This document shows, in pieces, positions 1 through 10,067 of a DNA stretch of 18,168 bases. The first letter of the stretch is position 1, and each line of letters begins with the position of its first letter. The notes under the pieces were generated by a model. That model made no database searches. It saw nothing but the letters and a program-made list of their open reading frames with translations, and was not told the DNA's origin. Source of the DNA: Nymphaea colorata (Eukaryota > Streptophyta > Magnoliopsida > Nymphaeales > Nymphaeaceae); the NCBI RefSeq assembly GCF_008831285.2, contig NW_022204547.1, positions 1 through 18,168 on the forward strand. Reading direction: 5' to 3'. Made by a program: the position numbers and the translations under genes.

Positions 1-132
1 CTACCAAAACCTGGAATAATTCATTACAATGGAGATTGGTAGTAAACAGATCTATGCCCTTTACTGATGCTAGAGAATTGAAAGTGCTACAAGCAAACAT
101 GAATAAAAAGTAGGTATGGAGCAATTTCTTTT
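1..132. other. Unassigned sequence where P450 unit A exon 2 would be expected
   Basis: Similarity to unit B (intron into exon 2) stops abruptly here. The 17-nt stretch at 133-149 is identical to 4572-4588, which lies at the 5' edge of exon 2 in unit B. Left of 133 the sequence no longer resembles unit B and encodes no P450 residues in any frame I read. Exon 2 of unit A has therefore been deleted, or displaced leftwards by an insertion whose far end is outside the window. I see no other gene here. Confidence 0.5.
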
Positions 133-1332
133 ATTTGTTATCAGAGGAATGATTTAAATGTATAGAGGAATGATATGATAAGAGCAAAGAACATTCAGTG
201 AAAAGCCATTTGAACTTTACGGAAACTACTAAATGTGTGGCTGGTAGCATGAGATCCCAGTTCAGAGGCTGATCTAATATCCCTTTTATGTAGAACTACA
301 ACATAAACAAACCCTAGATTTTGCCATTATGTGAAAAAGAAGAACTGAGATCCTTAGTTTATAAATAAAACCTTACAATTGATGTCGGATCTGACCTAAA
401 GCATGTAGATTTGAGATTCCCAATGAACCCAAATCACCTTGAATTTCAAATCTGAGGCTATCAAACACCCCTCGGATATAAACTATAAAAACATTGCCTG
501 ATTTAAGATTGTGGGAAGCTCTCTTAAAATATATGGATCTCCAATCTTGAAGATTTAAAATCAGGGGCCATGATTTTATCTATCATGGGAAGCTCACAAT
601 TTGATTGAAATGTGGATTTATCTATCATGGATTTGTGATTCCTTAGATCTAAGATCCATGTGGAATCAAGCACAACCTAAAAACTCTTCTAGTATTAATA
701 TACTGTGTGTATATGATACTCTCATTTCTCTTAGTTTTTTGGCTTCCCATGTTGCAAACAGAAATTAGGCGATGAGAAGGACCCAAAATCTTATCAGTTT
801 AAATAGGGTGGTAATACGTTTACTTAATCAGCTTGGTTTGGCAAGAAATGCTTAAAGTTATAAAACATGCTTCAAACTAAATCACCAAAAGAAGCAAATA
901 TACAAATCTGTTAGTAAGAAGAATCTGAAATATTTAGAAGAGAAAAAAGCACGGTCACCCAGATTTTTGGTAATTAACCATTAGAAAATTAAACTTCAGG
1001 GGAGTTTATTACTTCAGTTCTGAAAATTCATAAATCTCACATGAACCTGATGTGGTTTGCTTTTGTTGATATGACAAAAGAATCATGAGACCTAAGATTC
1101 ATACTTGACATTCTTATTTTACTTCTCTATGTCGAAAGCTTAAAGGTTAGAATTAAGATTGAAAGAGAAAAGTCAGATCTAAAACCACGGTTTTCAAGTC
1201 CTATGAAATCTTAGATGCAATCTGTCAAACGCCAAGCATGTATGTTATGCACATATTTTTTTATTGTCAAAATCTCTCAGTTTTTACCTTAGGAAAAAAA
1301 AAAGAGGAAAAGAGAGAGAGGTGGTAACGCAC
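133..1332 (-). other. Intron of P450 unit A
   Basis: AT-rich non-coding sequence beginning (minus strand) at a GT donor at 1332-1331. It is similar to the unit B intron in several blocks: 133-149 with 4572-4588, 300-480 with 4620-4765, 770-850 with 5575-5650, and 1015-1280 with 5810-5935. It contains many short GATTTGAGAT-like words and a repeated TTTATCTATCATGG (about 577 and 617). The same words occur in unit B, so they predate the duplication. CYP82-type genes usually have a single intron near this place, between the conserved I-helix exon and exon 1. No acceptor can be assigned inside the window. Confidence 0.6.
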
Positions 1333-2237
1333 TGTAGCGGTGGCCTTAATTATAGCGTCAGTTTGATGATTTTCCGACAAGTGGCCGTCTTTTAATTCTT
1401 TAATGAGCACGTCCATCAAGTCACTCTCCTCACCGGCGCCACTGGACTCCTTCCGGCGGTGCTCTGCAAGCCAAGCCGAGGCAACTTCATCCATCTTCTG
1501 GTGAACCCTCTTCATGGCCTGCAGGTGGCCACTCAGATCTAGCCACCCCAGCCACGGGATCGCGTCAGAGAGGGTGAACGTACCAACTAGATTGTTAAAT
1601 TCACCGAGAGCTTCTCTAAACTCTTTTCCTTCACCGCCTAAATCAAAGTACCGTTTTCCGGCAACCACCCTGAGGACAATGTTCATAGCCAACCAGGTCA
1701 AATGATGGTTCATCTCAACCGGCTCAAGGTTGCTGCAACTGCGATACAATCGCTGCACCAAGGAACCCACTTCGTCGACCTGGATGTGTTTGACCAGTCG
1801 GAGTTGCTGGCTTGAGAGCAGCTTGTTGGCGACGATCTTGCGGAGTTCAAGAAAGTAAGGTCCATATGGGCTGAATACGAACATGGCACGATTGTAGCCA
1901 AGGCGTTTCCAACCTTCTAGCTGAGGCCGACCGGCAAAGGCTCGGTCATTGACAGTGAAGCACTCCTTGGCGAGGTCCATGCTGCTCACCACAATGGCAC
2001 GCCTTTGTCCCAATTGGAGACTGAAGAGAGGCCCCAGCTTCTCTGAAGAGCAGCGAGAGTTCTATAGAGAGGTGTGGTTCCCGTCAGCAGGCCAAGGTGT
2101 CCGACTATTGGCCAACGACCGCCCGGTTCTGGTAGTCGGCCTCTTGCTTCTCTTTTCTTCTTTTGCCAAATATTGCAGATGAAGAAAAGAGCGAGCAGAG
2201 CTGCTAAACCCTCTGCTACCAGCCTGATGGAATCCAT
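1333..2237 (-). pseudogene. CYP82-like cytochrome P450, unit A, exon 1 (frameshifted)
   Basis: N-terminal half of a plant microsomal P450 of the CYP82 type, a family of membrane-anchored haem monooxygenases acting in specialised metabolism; the substrate cannot be told. The start at 2237 opens MDSIRLVAEG, followed by a hydrophobic anchor (residues about 7-22), a basic stop-transfer stretch (KKKREARGR) and the proline-rich hinge LPEPGGRWPIVGHL. Helix C reads YGPYFLELRK, so the usual WxxxR Trp is Phe. The segment then runs through FDLGGEGKEF to DAIIKATAT, ending at a GT donor (1332-1331). From ATG to donor is 905 nt, one short of 302 codons. The frame breaks near 2045-2050, just after LAAL: the frame from 2237 stops at 1986, while the rest continues in the next frame as KLGPLFSLQLG. 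A one-base deletion (or sequence error) explains this. A TATA box lies upstream. Without exon 2 in the window the gene is probably dead. Confidence 0.85.
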
Positions 2238-2780
2238 AGATGTGGTGAGGGTATTTTCAGTCTTGGTGCTTGGTAGCTATGTTTGTATATATATACCACA
2301 AAACACTTAGGTAAGAGAAAAAAGAAATAACATTTTAATTTTTTGGTTAAAAAGTTATCTTAAAATAAAATATAACCATTCTAATATATTTATAAAAAAA
2401 TATTTTGATATAACACGTGCTTTGAATCAACTTGTTTTTACACACGAAAAATGTTGTTTTTTCTATTATCAAAATGTAGACGCTATGACAGCCATTCATT
2501 TATTTTCTTGTCATAAAAACACTATTAAACCTAGAAATGGATCAAATTAATATATATTTCACATCAACCTATCCTTAATATCATATTACCTATCCTTAAT
2601 ATCATATTGGTACGGTTATACTTCCAAAAAAAACGCTTTAAACATCATAGTTAAAGGTTTGGTTTTTGTCCTTGACCTATTTGTTTGGTTTATACCAATC
2701 AATATTCCTCATATATGGATGAGTTTCTTTGATGATTGGGCTTGGAGATCTTGTCCACCCACAAGAGATCACTATAGGAC
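2238..2780 (-). promoter_or_regulatory. Promoter region of P450 unit A
   Basis: An alternating TATATATATA lies at 2286-2295, about 50 bp upstream of the ATG at 2237. This is a plausible TATA box giving a leader of roughly 20 nt. The same arrangement is kept upstream of unit B (TATA at 10220-10229), and similarity between the two upstream regions runs in blocks to about 2780 and 10590. A perfect 21-bp tandem duplication lies inside (2567-2587 and 2588-2608). TATA function is inferred from position and conservation. Confidence 0.55.
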
Positions 2781-3952
2781 AATGATGGTAGCCTCCTTCT
2801 TAGACTTAGACTTTACTACCAATAGCATTCTTCTATCGTTTGCAATATGATATTTTGGAGACTGATTGAATTGTTAGAACCATATAATCCACGACAGCCG
2901 CATCATTCCTGTGGACCAGATTGAGACCATTTGATAATATGAGCAATGTGTCATGATCCCATGAATCTATGGAGTAGATTAATGGGACACTATGACAATA
3001 TTAAATATGAATGTGCTTTAATTTATGTAGACATTAAAAATTTTGCACACATTAGAAAGCCAACCACAAAAGAACTAGGTGGATCCAGTTGTGAGCACCA
3101 CCCTAGTGCATGCAATAAATGCACACCAAAAAAGGCATAGGGACATTTTTGCCGTTTTCAAAAAAAAAAACAAACATATTGAGGACTTTATATCTTCCAC
3201 TTTCCATCTTTTATCTTTGTAGGATTGTCTCTTTTATAGATGAGTCATTTTTACACCTCAATACGCAAAAAAAAAAAAACCACAAACTCTGTGGTGCAAG
3301 AAAAATCTATGCGGGATTATTTTGGGAGGTATATGTTCCGTCTTGCCAAGAGCTGCTTCTTGTTAGTCTTTTAAATTCCCAGTTTGGTATAAAAGTGTGA
3401 ATTTGAAATTGGATTTGGGTTCGGATTTAAAAACAGTGGATATCAAATCTGCTGTAATCAAAGGCAACGTAAATGGTTGGATAGATCTAGATGGTACTTC
3501 TTTTGTTCACTTTTAAGCTCCCTTTAGATCACTACTACTTTAGTATTTTATCGTGAAAATGTTATCTTATTTTATTATCTAAATGAATGTTTCTGTATGC
3601 ATTGTAATTTGTTTCCAGAATAACATTACGTATATTGAAATGGAATGTCCATCCATGGAACTATGCATACAGAATCACATACGTGACGCTATTGATTACA
3701 GAATTATTATTGGTAGTAAAATTTTCTACAGATATTTTAAAAGTTTTTACTCATTTCTTAAAAATGGAAAAATAATTGAAGGAACTGGCCGCCTACAATC
3801 CGCTGCCCCGGCCGTTGCAGCAAACCCTTTGGAAATGAGACTTATTACCTATTCAAACACCCCAACTGATATCAATTAATTAACATGCAACATCCACAAT
3901 TTTCCTTTTATCTAACATTCTAATTTCTTATGACCTCATTCTTCGTTTCAAA
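2781..3952. other. Spacer between P450 units A and B
   Basis: AT-rich intergenic DNA with homopolymer runs (A10 near 3161, A12 near 3267). Only short random open stretches occur and I recognise no gene. The right end (about 3835-3952) is the 3' flank of unit B. It is clearly related to about 13015-13160, the 3' flank of unit C, sharing blocks such as TTACCTATTCA and TTAACATGCAACA. Confidence 0.5.
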
Positions 3953-4588
3953 TTATGAATCTGCCATATCATTGGAAATATTATAGCACACACTAGAAGG
4001 GAGATGAAGCCTCAAAAGGACTCTAAACAGAGTTGCTTTGGGCAGGACTAGGCCATGTCCCTCGGTCATGTCAATCGGCTCATCCATGGGCGTAGACCAT
4101 TCAAAGCCCTGCAGCAAGCGTGCCAAAGTTAAGTGAATAAATTGCATGGCCATCCGCCAGCCAATGCAGAACCTCCTTCCTGACCCAAATGGCAAGAAGG
4201 AAAGTCCTGACCACCAAAGCTGGTCATCTCATTGTTGCTGCTCAAGAACCTCTCTGGCTTGAACTCTTCTGGGTCCGTCCACAATGTCGGGTCGCGATGA
4301 ATCTTCCACGCGTTAACGAACGGCGTTGAGCCAACTGGCACGTCGAACCCACCAAGTTGAATGGGTTCCATTGACTCGTGTGGGAGCAAAAGCGGTGTTG
4401 CTGGGTATAGGGGCATTGACTCTTTGACTATGGCCTGCAAGTAAGGCAAGTTGTTGATGTCTGATTCGTCCACTTGTTGGTCTTTGCCCACATGGTAGTC
4501 CAATTCATCTTGGGCTTTCTTTAAGATATGTGGTGTTGTGAAGAGAGAGAGAGAGAGGCCACTCAAGTGTGATTTGTTATCAGAGGAA
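3953..4588 (-). pseudogene. CYP82-like cytochrome P450, unit B, exon 2 (degenerate)
   Basis: C-terminal half of a CYP82-type P450. Read from the right it has the J-helix region HILKKAQDELDYHVGK, a K helix reading KESMPLYP, the WKIHRDP and FKPERF motifs, and the haem loop PFGSGRRFCIG, which carries the Cys thiolate ligand. It ends VCYNISNDMADS at a stop at 3955-3953. Three lesions are visible. The I-helix oxygen-activation segment that should open the exon is unreadable. The invariant ExxR of the K helix reads ESMP, with Pro for Arg. The frame shifts near 4195-4200, between GGQDF and the haem loop. A GA-rich run (about 4545-4557) sits at the damaged 5' edge. It lies right of exon 1 of unit A on the minus strand, so it belongs to a separate, upstream copy. 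Confidence 0.85.
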
Positions 4589-5051
4589 GTAAAGGGCCAT
4601 CAGTAAAGTCCCTTTTGTGTAAGACCAACAAACACTAGATTTTTACCAATATGTGAAAAAGAAGAATTTTAGATTTGAGGGGGTGTGAGGCAAAAAATGT
4701 GGATTTGAGATTCACAATGATCCCAAATCACCTCAAATTTCAGATCCAAGGCAATCAAACGCCTTTTAAATATAAAATTGGATGGGGGTCTGATAATAAA
4801 CCTATAGGTCTCAAATCACGAGGATCCATAGTTCTCAAATCTCGAGAATTTGAAATCAAAGAGAACCACACATCCTTATTCAAAACCATTAATTTAAGAT
4901 CAGTTTTTTTTTTTGGGTGGGGGAGAGAGGGAGGAAGAGATATATGATCTTAAATTCATGGATTTGAGATCCTAGGGATATCAGATCACAGAGAATCTCA
5001 AATCCATGGTGAAATAAACGCAACCTATATGTTTTCACTTTTTGTATGGAC

Positions 5052-5076
5052 ATATATATATATATATATATATATA
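5052..5076. repeat. (AT)n microsatellite
   Basis: About 12 consecutive AT dinucleotides in the unit B intron, at the point where similarity to the unit A intron is lost. Confidence 0.95.
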
Positions 5077-5099
5077 AGGTAGTGCATCAATTGTGTGTA

Positions 5100-5160
5100 G
5101 ACTGTAGTTGGTCGGATTGACAGATTGTTGTCTGATCGTCAGTTTGATTCGTGTAGGAGC
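5100..5160 (+). repeat. Possible tRNA-derived SINE head (weak)
   Basis: TAGTTGGTCGG at 5105-5115 resembles an RNA polymerase III A box. AGTTTGATTCG at 5141-5151 matches most of the B-box consensus, at a normal spacing. No cloverleaf can be folded with confidence, so this is not a tRNA gene. It lies in the part of the unit B intron that unit A lacks, which would suit a retroposed SINE. Ends and target duplication are not identified. Confidence 0.25.
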
Positions 5161-5945
5161 ATCTTAAGGACCAAAAACAACCTTGCACCTTGAAGGCAAT
5201 GGAAAGAGGGGAATGTCTCTGCTTTTCTTGCTAAATTGACAAGTAAATTAATTGTATTTAGGTTTAATTTCCTTCAAAATCATTATAACGCTAACAAAAA
5301 AAATTTATAACTGTTTTAAGTATATAGATAGAAAACAAAGTCATTTAGATATAACTAATCATGCATTAATGTTATCGAAGCAGTAAAAAAATAATACAAA
5401 TTAACAAATCTGCTTAGAAATTGTGGCCTTTTTGAAAAAAAAAAGCTTTTATTAGTAGTGCGAAGCCTAAGGGTATTTTTAGCAATATGAAAGTTCAGGT
5501 TAAGTGTCTTTTTCTTTTAATTATTTTTAAGGATGTCTTAGAAAATTTTCTAAAAAGAAGTTACAAAATAAAAATATGAAATTTGGTAAGGATGATGAGA
5601 GCTCGATGGAAAGAAATCTGGTTAAATAGTTGGCAAGGTGATGGCACAAGCTAAAATGACAAGAAAATGGTGAAAGTTATAAAAAAATAACTTAAATCAC
5701 AAAAAGAAACAAACATCAAAATCGGTTAGTAAGAAAATCCAAAATATTAAATAGACATGGCGACCAAACTTTTTGATAATTAAATATTAGAAAAACAAAA
5801 GATGAGTTTGATTACTTCGGGTCTGAAATCCATAAATCTCATATAAACCTGGCGTGGTATGTGACAAAAGAATCTGAAATCCAAACTGTCAAACGCACGA
5901 TAAGTATGTTATGTATATTTTTTTTTACTGCCAAAATCTCTCAAG

Positions 5946-6245
5946 TTTGACGTTTGGAAATTCCCGCAATGAGCACGTCAATCAGGTCTCTCTTCTCGCT
6001 GGCGCTATTGGATTTCTTCCGGCGGTGCTTGCAAGCCAAGCCGAGGCAACTTCATCCATCTTAAGGTGAACGCTCTTCATGGCTTTGAGGAGAGACGATG
6101 AACGTACCAAGTAGATTGACAAACTCATTCAAAGCTTCACTAAACTCTTTTCATTCACCGTCCAAATCAAAGTACCGTTTTCCAGTGACCTGAGGACGAT
6201 GTCCAAGGCGTTCAAAAGTTTCTAACGACGGATGACCGGCGAAGG
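5946..6245 (-). pseudogene. CYP82-like cytochrome P450, unit B, eroded 3' part of exon 1
   Basis: This is similar in nucleotide sequence to exon 1 of unit A (about 1357-1940), but about 300 bp remain of about 580. Two internal deletions are clear. One near 6084 removes most of the unit A segment 1517-1570. Another near 6200 joins sequence matching 1680 to sequence matching 1899, losing about 220 bp. The donor end is also gone. The fragment stops at 6245, where the Copia LTR begins, at the base matching unit A about 1940. No reading frame survives. It lies in the same orientation as exon 2 at 3953-4588, so the two are parts of one dead gene. Confidence 0.85.
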
Positions 6246-6574
6246 TGTTAGGAACAACACATAAAACTCTCCTCTCGCACTCTCAAGAGAGGGATAAAAA
6301 CAACAAGGAAAAAGACAAAGATTTACGTGGTTCAGAGCAATATCTCTTACGTTCACGGTCGCACAGTTCTTTCACTATTCACTCTCAGAGAAGACCAAAG
6401 AAGAAACTATAGTCTCCCTCACAACATAAGGATTAGGGCAAACCTGCATTTATACAAAATGACATAAATGCCTTTACATAAAAAAAAGCACGAGCCTCTA
6501 AGCAGGAGAAGCACCACTGGATCCACGACATTGTATATGAGTGTCTAGTATAGATCAAGTTCCATACACCAACA
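6246..6574 (-). repeat. 3' LTR of the Copia element (complete)
   Basis: 329 bp, beginning TGTTAGGAAC and ending CACCAACA on the plus strand, giving the standard TG...CA ends and a short imperfect inverted repeat (TGTTGG/CCTAACA on the element strand). Its first 42 bp are repeated at 10083-10124 next to the primer-binding site, which fixes this boundary. The inner boundary is set by the adjoining polypurine-like tract. Confidence 0.88.
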
Positions 6575-6584
6575 GTCTCGCACT
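6575..6584 (-). other. Polypurine tract of the Copia element
   Basis: On the element strand this reads AGTGCGAGAC immediately before the LTR. It is a slightly decayed form of the purine-rich primer that Copia elements use for plus-strand synthesis. Confidence 0.6.
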
Positions 6585-6599
6585 ATAGATCAAGTGCTT

Positions 6600-7990
6600 G
6601 TATATCACATACTCAACCTGTGCGATGCCTTATCATCAATCAACTTTGGAGACCAACTAAGGTTAAACATAACCTTAGTTTCTTAGCAGTCACTGACTTT
6701 GTCAACATGCCTGTTGGATTCTCTGTTCCACGAATCTTTTCAACAGATAGTATCTTCTCTTCCAATAAATCTCTAATGAAATGATACTTCAAATCAATAT
6801 GCTTTGTTTTAGCATGGAACACTGAATTCTTGGCTAAATGAATTGCACTTTGACTGTCATAAGAGAGAACACTTCTCTTCCTTTACATTCAATTCTTTTA
6901 GAATACTTTTTAGCCAAATCATCTCTTTACTGCTTTTTGTATCTACAATATATTCAACTTCAGTAGTAGACAACACAACAACTTTTTGAAGCTGTGAAAC
7001 CCAACTAACACAGGTTCTTCCTATGGTGTAAATGTACCCAGTGGTGCTTCTCCTGCTGTCAAGACCACCACCCAAATATGCATCCACAAAGCCATGCAAA
7101 AGAAATTCATTTTTCTTAAAACAAAGACTCATACCTAAAGTTCTTATCCTTGACATTTTTTCATGCTCTTCATCTGTCTTGAGTGACAAATCCTTGGACA
7201 ATTTGAAATGACTAGCAAGCGGCGTACTAATAGGTTTGACATTTTGCATCTTAAACTTGCACAAGATCTTCTCAATATAATTTTGTTTAGACAAATTTAA
7301 GGTGTCTGTCTTACTGTTCCTACTTATTCTCATCCCAAGGATTTGTTTCGCAGCACCTAGATCTTTCATTTCAAACTTCTTTGATAGTTGTTCTTTCAAA
7401 GAATTGATCTCTTGCAAATTTGAGCATGCAATAAGCATATCATCCATATATAATAGTAAAATTATATAACAACTATCAAAGTTCTTAAAATAATAACAAT
7501 GATCCATATCACACTTCTTAAAGGCATTTCTTCCCGTAAAGTTATCAAACTTTTTTTACCGCTATGTTAGTGCCTGTTTTAAACCATAGAGACTCTCCTC
7601 TAACTTGCATACAAGGCTTTCATTTTTTTGTACCTAGAAACATTCAGGTTGCATCATATAAATATCTTTCTCCAAATCCTCATGAAAGAATGCAGTTTTT
7701 ACATCTAGTTGCTCCAAATATAAATTTTCAGCTGCAACTAAACTTAATACCAATCTTATAGTAGTTAGTTTAATAACAAGAGAGAAAATTTCTGTATAAT
7801 CTATACCTTCTTTTTGTTGAAAACCTTTCACTACTAACCTTGCTTTATACTTTTTTCTTCCAGCTGCTTCTTCTTTAATCCTGTATACCTATTTGTTTTG
7901 CAATGACTTCTTTCCACAAGTATGCTCAGTTAGTTTCCATGTTCTGTTAGCATGTAAAGAGTCCATCTCTTCTTTCATAGTTGACTCTCA
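6600..7990 (-). pseudogene. Copia pol remnant: reverse transcriptase and RNase H
   Basis: Reading leftwards from 7990, the reverse transcriptase starts near MKEEMDSLHANRTWKL. It keeps the first catalytic Asp in QLDVKTAF (7705-7703) and the YMDD box (about 7447-7436). RNase H follows, with GFVDAYLGGGLDSRRSTTGY, the LSTTEVEY segment and, after a frame change near 6860, HAKTKHIDLKYHFIRD. It is broken in several places: in-frame stops at 7990-7988 (TGA) and 7891-7889 (TAG) where the family usually has Trp, further stops around 7560-7640, and a frameshift between the two main open stretches. The polymerase triad residues survive, but the usual acidic residues in the RNase H stretch DAYLGGGLD look altered. 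It is not translatable as one protein. Confidence 0.88.
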
Positions 7991-8490
7991 CTTAATTGAA
8001 TCTGTAACCTGCATTGCTTCATCAAAACACTCGTGTTCTCCGACATCAGTTAACAGTAAGTAATATAAATAAGGAGAATATATTCGATTTGGTTTTGGTC
8101 TTCTATTTGATCTCCTCAATGGAGGTTGGGATGTGTTTGGTTCTTGTTCCATCTGACTGTTTCTATCTTGAGTCTTAATTGCAACATCATCTTCACAGAC
8201 ATTTTGAAGTTCTACAATGTCTTCATTTGTGTCATGATGTTCATCTTATCAGACATAAGACTATCACTGTCTTTGTACAGAGCCATTTCATTGAACACTA
8301 TGTCATTATGTCAAATAATTTTCTTCGCTTTATCATATTGAAAATAATATCCAAACTCATCATTTCCATAACCAATGAAATAACATTTTCTGGGCTTAGA
8401 TCTAATTTATCCCTTTTATTCGAGTCTATATGTATGTAAGAGACACAACCAAAGACTCTTAAGTATGCAAGATTTACCTCTTTACCGATT
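7991..8490 (-). pseudogene. Copia pol linker and integrase C-terminal remnant
   Basis: After a TGA at 8492-8490 the minus strand still reads as Copia integrase C-terminal sequence: VNLAYLRVFGCVSYIHIDSNKRDKLDL, then, after a frame change near 8400, CYFIGYGNDEFGYYF. This is the conserved RVFGC...GY region downstream of the integrase core. The rest, to about 7990, is the poorly conserved linker to reverse transcriptase and is full of stops. Confidence 0.75.
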
Positions 8491-9226
8491 CAGGCTTTTT
8501 CATGTATCCCATAGTCTAAATGAACAAAAGGCCCATAATTTTTCAAGTATGCAACTGTATTGATTGCATCAGCCCAAAAAATCTTTGGCAAGCCTGAATA
8601 CAGTCTCATGCTCTTTGCTCTTTCACAAAGGGTTCTGTTCATTCTTTCTACAACTCCATTTTGTCGTGGTTTTTTAGGGATTGTCCTTTGTGTTCGAATC
8701 CTATGATCTGCACAAAAGTCTTTAAACTCTTTGCTGTCATACTCACCACCATTGTTTGACCGTAGACACTTAATCTTCTTTGTAGTCTGATTTTCTACTT
8801 CTGCTTTATACCTTTTAAAAACATTAAACACGTCAGATTGAGAAAATAGACCAACACCTTTCTGATACAATCAGAAAGGATTGTGACGTAGTATAAGGAT
8901 CCTCCAAGAGAACGAACTAGAACAGGTCTCCAAACATTAGTATGCACAAATTCTAACTTTTCCTTCTTAGGAGGTCGTCCAACTTTGGAGAAAGTGACAA
9001 TTTTCTGTTTCCCGAAGACACAGTCTTCACATAGCCCAATGTCTACAGATTTCAAGTCATGCAACTTGTTATTTGTTGTCATGATCTTCATTCTCTTCTC
9101 ACTCATATGCCCAAGCTTGCAATGCCACAACAAGGATCTATTCTCACATTTCGCCACAACCACTGTGTCTTTCACATCTGCAGTTATGTACAATGTGCCA
9201 AATTTGTGACCTCGTGCTATAACCAT
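8491..9226 (-). pseudogene. Copia pol remnant: GAG-pre-integrase zinc domain and integrase core
   Basis: From 9226 leftwards there is an HHCC zinc-binding domain (His in WHCKLGH, Cys in LCEDC), then the retroviral-type integrase core. A frameshift at about 8840-8860 splits it, and the core continues as FSQSDVFNVFKRYKAEVENQT to NGVVERMNRTL. The catalytic DDE residues are damaged. The first Asp codon reads Asn (VHTNVW, 8938-8936) and the second Asp codon also reads Asn (LRSNNGGEY, 8756-8754). The Glu in VVERMNRT is kept. Integrase activity would be lost even without the frameshift. Confidence 0.88.
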
Positions 9227-9244
9227 AGCACCTTTGGTTATCTT

Positions 9245-9466
9245 CTAAGATCCGCTAACAAAGATAGTAACATAGCCTTCGTCATCTAATTGCCCGATTG
9301 AAATGAGATTCCTCTTCAACTCTGGGACATGTCTGACATCTTTTAACTTCCATACATGTTCATTTTGCATTTTAATGTGAACCTCACATTTCCCTACAAT
9401 ATCCAGAGGTTCATCATCTGCAAAATATTTTCTGTGAAATTTTCCTGCAACATAGTTGTTGTGCAT
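9245..9466 (-). pseudogene. Copia protease/gag-pol spacer remnant
   Basis: The segment reads ADDEPLDIVGKCEVHIK to DVRHVPELKRNLISIGQL, the conserved part just after the aspartic protease in Copia polyproteins. The catalytic DSGAS-type motif and the zinc knuckle that should precede it are absent. A TAG at 9247-9245 interrupts the frame, which otherwise continues directly into the pre-integrase domain at 9226. Confidence 0.8.
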
Positions 9467-10045
9467 AATTCTCCTGTCTCTCTTCTACGAATGTCCTCAC
9501 TAAGTATTAAATCTCGATCACCACTAAACTTCAATTTACTTGACACCGATGAACTACTAACGGCGGTCACAGTGGCACTCAAACTCTTCGATAGAGATGA
9601 CAGCAAAATTAGGGCTTGAACCTCATCATCAAATTTAATATCCACAAAACACAATTGAGAAGTAATAACATTGAACTCATTTATGTGATCCATAACAGAG
9701 ACACCTTCAGCCATTTTCAAATTAAATAATCGATGCATCAAATATACCTTATTCGTAGCAAAATGTTTTTTCGTATATGTCTGTTAGCGTCTTCATCAGA
9801 CTTCCTGTCGTCTTCTCGTTAACAATGTTGAAGGCGACGTTTCTGGCCAACGTCAACCGGATGACTCCAAGGGCTTGTCTATCCAGCAACTGCCAATCTG
9901 CGTCAGCCATTGTTGTGGGCTTCGCTTCCATGAGTGGTTCATGTAGTTTCTTCTGATACAAGAAGTCATCGATCTGCATCTTTCAGAATCCAAAATCTTT
10001 ACCGTCGAACTTCTCGATTCTGACTTTTCTTTCTTCCAATGCCAT
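9467..10045 (-). pseudogene. Copia gag remnant
   Basis: The ATG at 10045-10043 opens MALEERKVRIEKFDG, followed by a TGA (9985-9983) where the family has Trp. The frame resumes as MQIDDFLYQKKLHEPL to YEK, shifts near 9752, then continues as VYLMHRLFNLKMAEGVSVMDHINEFN to LSEDIRRRETGEL. This is the capsid-like region of Copia gag (UBN2/retrotran_gag type), which packages element RNA. The nucleocapsid CCHC knuckle is missing because sequence after about 9470 has been deleted up to the protease tail. A 22-nt leader separates the ATG from the primer-binding site. Confidence 0.85.
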
Positions 10046-10067
10046 TGTTTCTATCGCGAACGAACCT

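Larger units (their letters stand above)
4589..5945 (-). other. Degenerate intron of P450 unit B
   Basis: Non-coding DNA related in blocks to the unit A intron. The exon 1 donor is missing: similarity to unit A passes from 1231-1283 straight to about 1357, so the end of exon 1 and the GT are deleted. An extra stretch of roughly 480 bp (about 5080-5560) is absent from unit A. It follows an (AT)n run and contains a tRNA-like segment. Confidence 0.5.

Noticed and set aside
1514-2310. Plus-strand open stretches opposite P450 exon 1
   Set aside because: They are mirror frames of the P450 exon and show no independent coding signal.
4675-4947. 90-residue plus-strand open stretch in the unit B intron
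   Set aside because: It falls in intron sequence with low-complexity GATTTGAGAT words shared with the unit A intron; no protein family resemblance.
6241-6250. Target-site duplication for the Copia element
   Set aside because: The bases before 6246 cannot be matched on the right because the outer 5' LTR and flanking host DNA are deleted.
8126-9619. Plus-strand open stretches opposite the Copia gag-pol
   Set aside because: They are antisense shadows of the pol and gag remnants.
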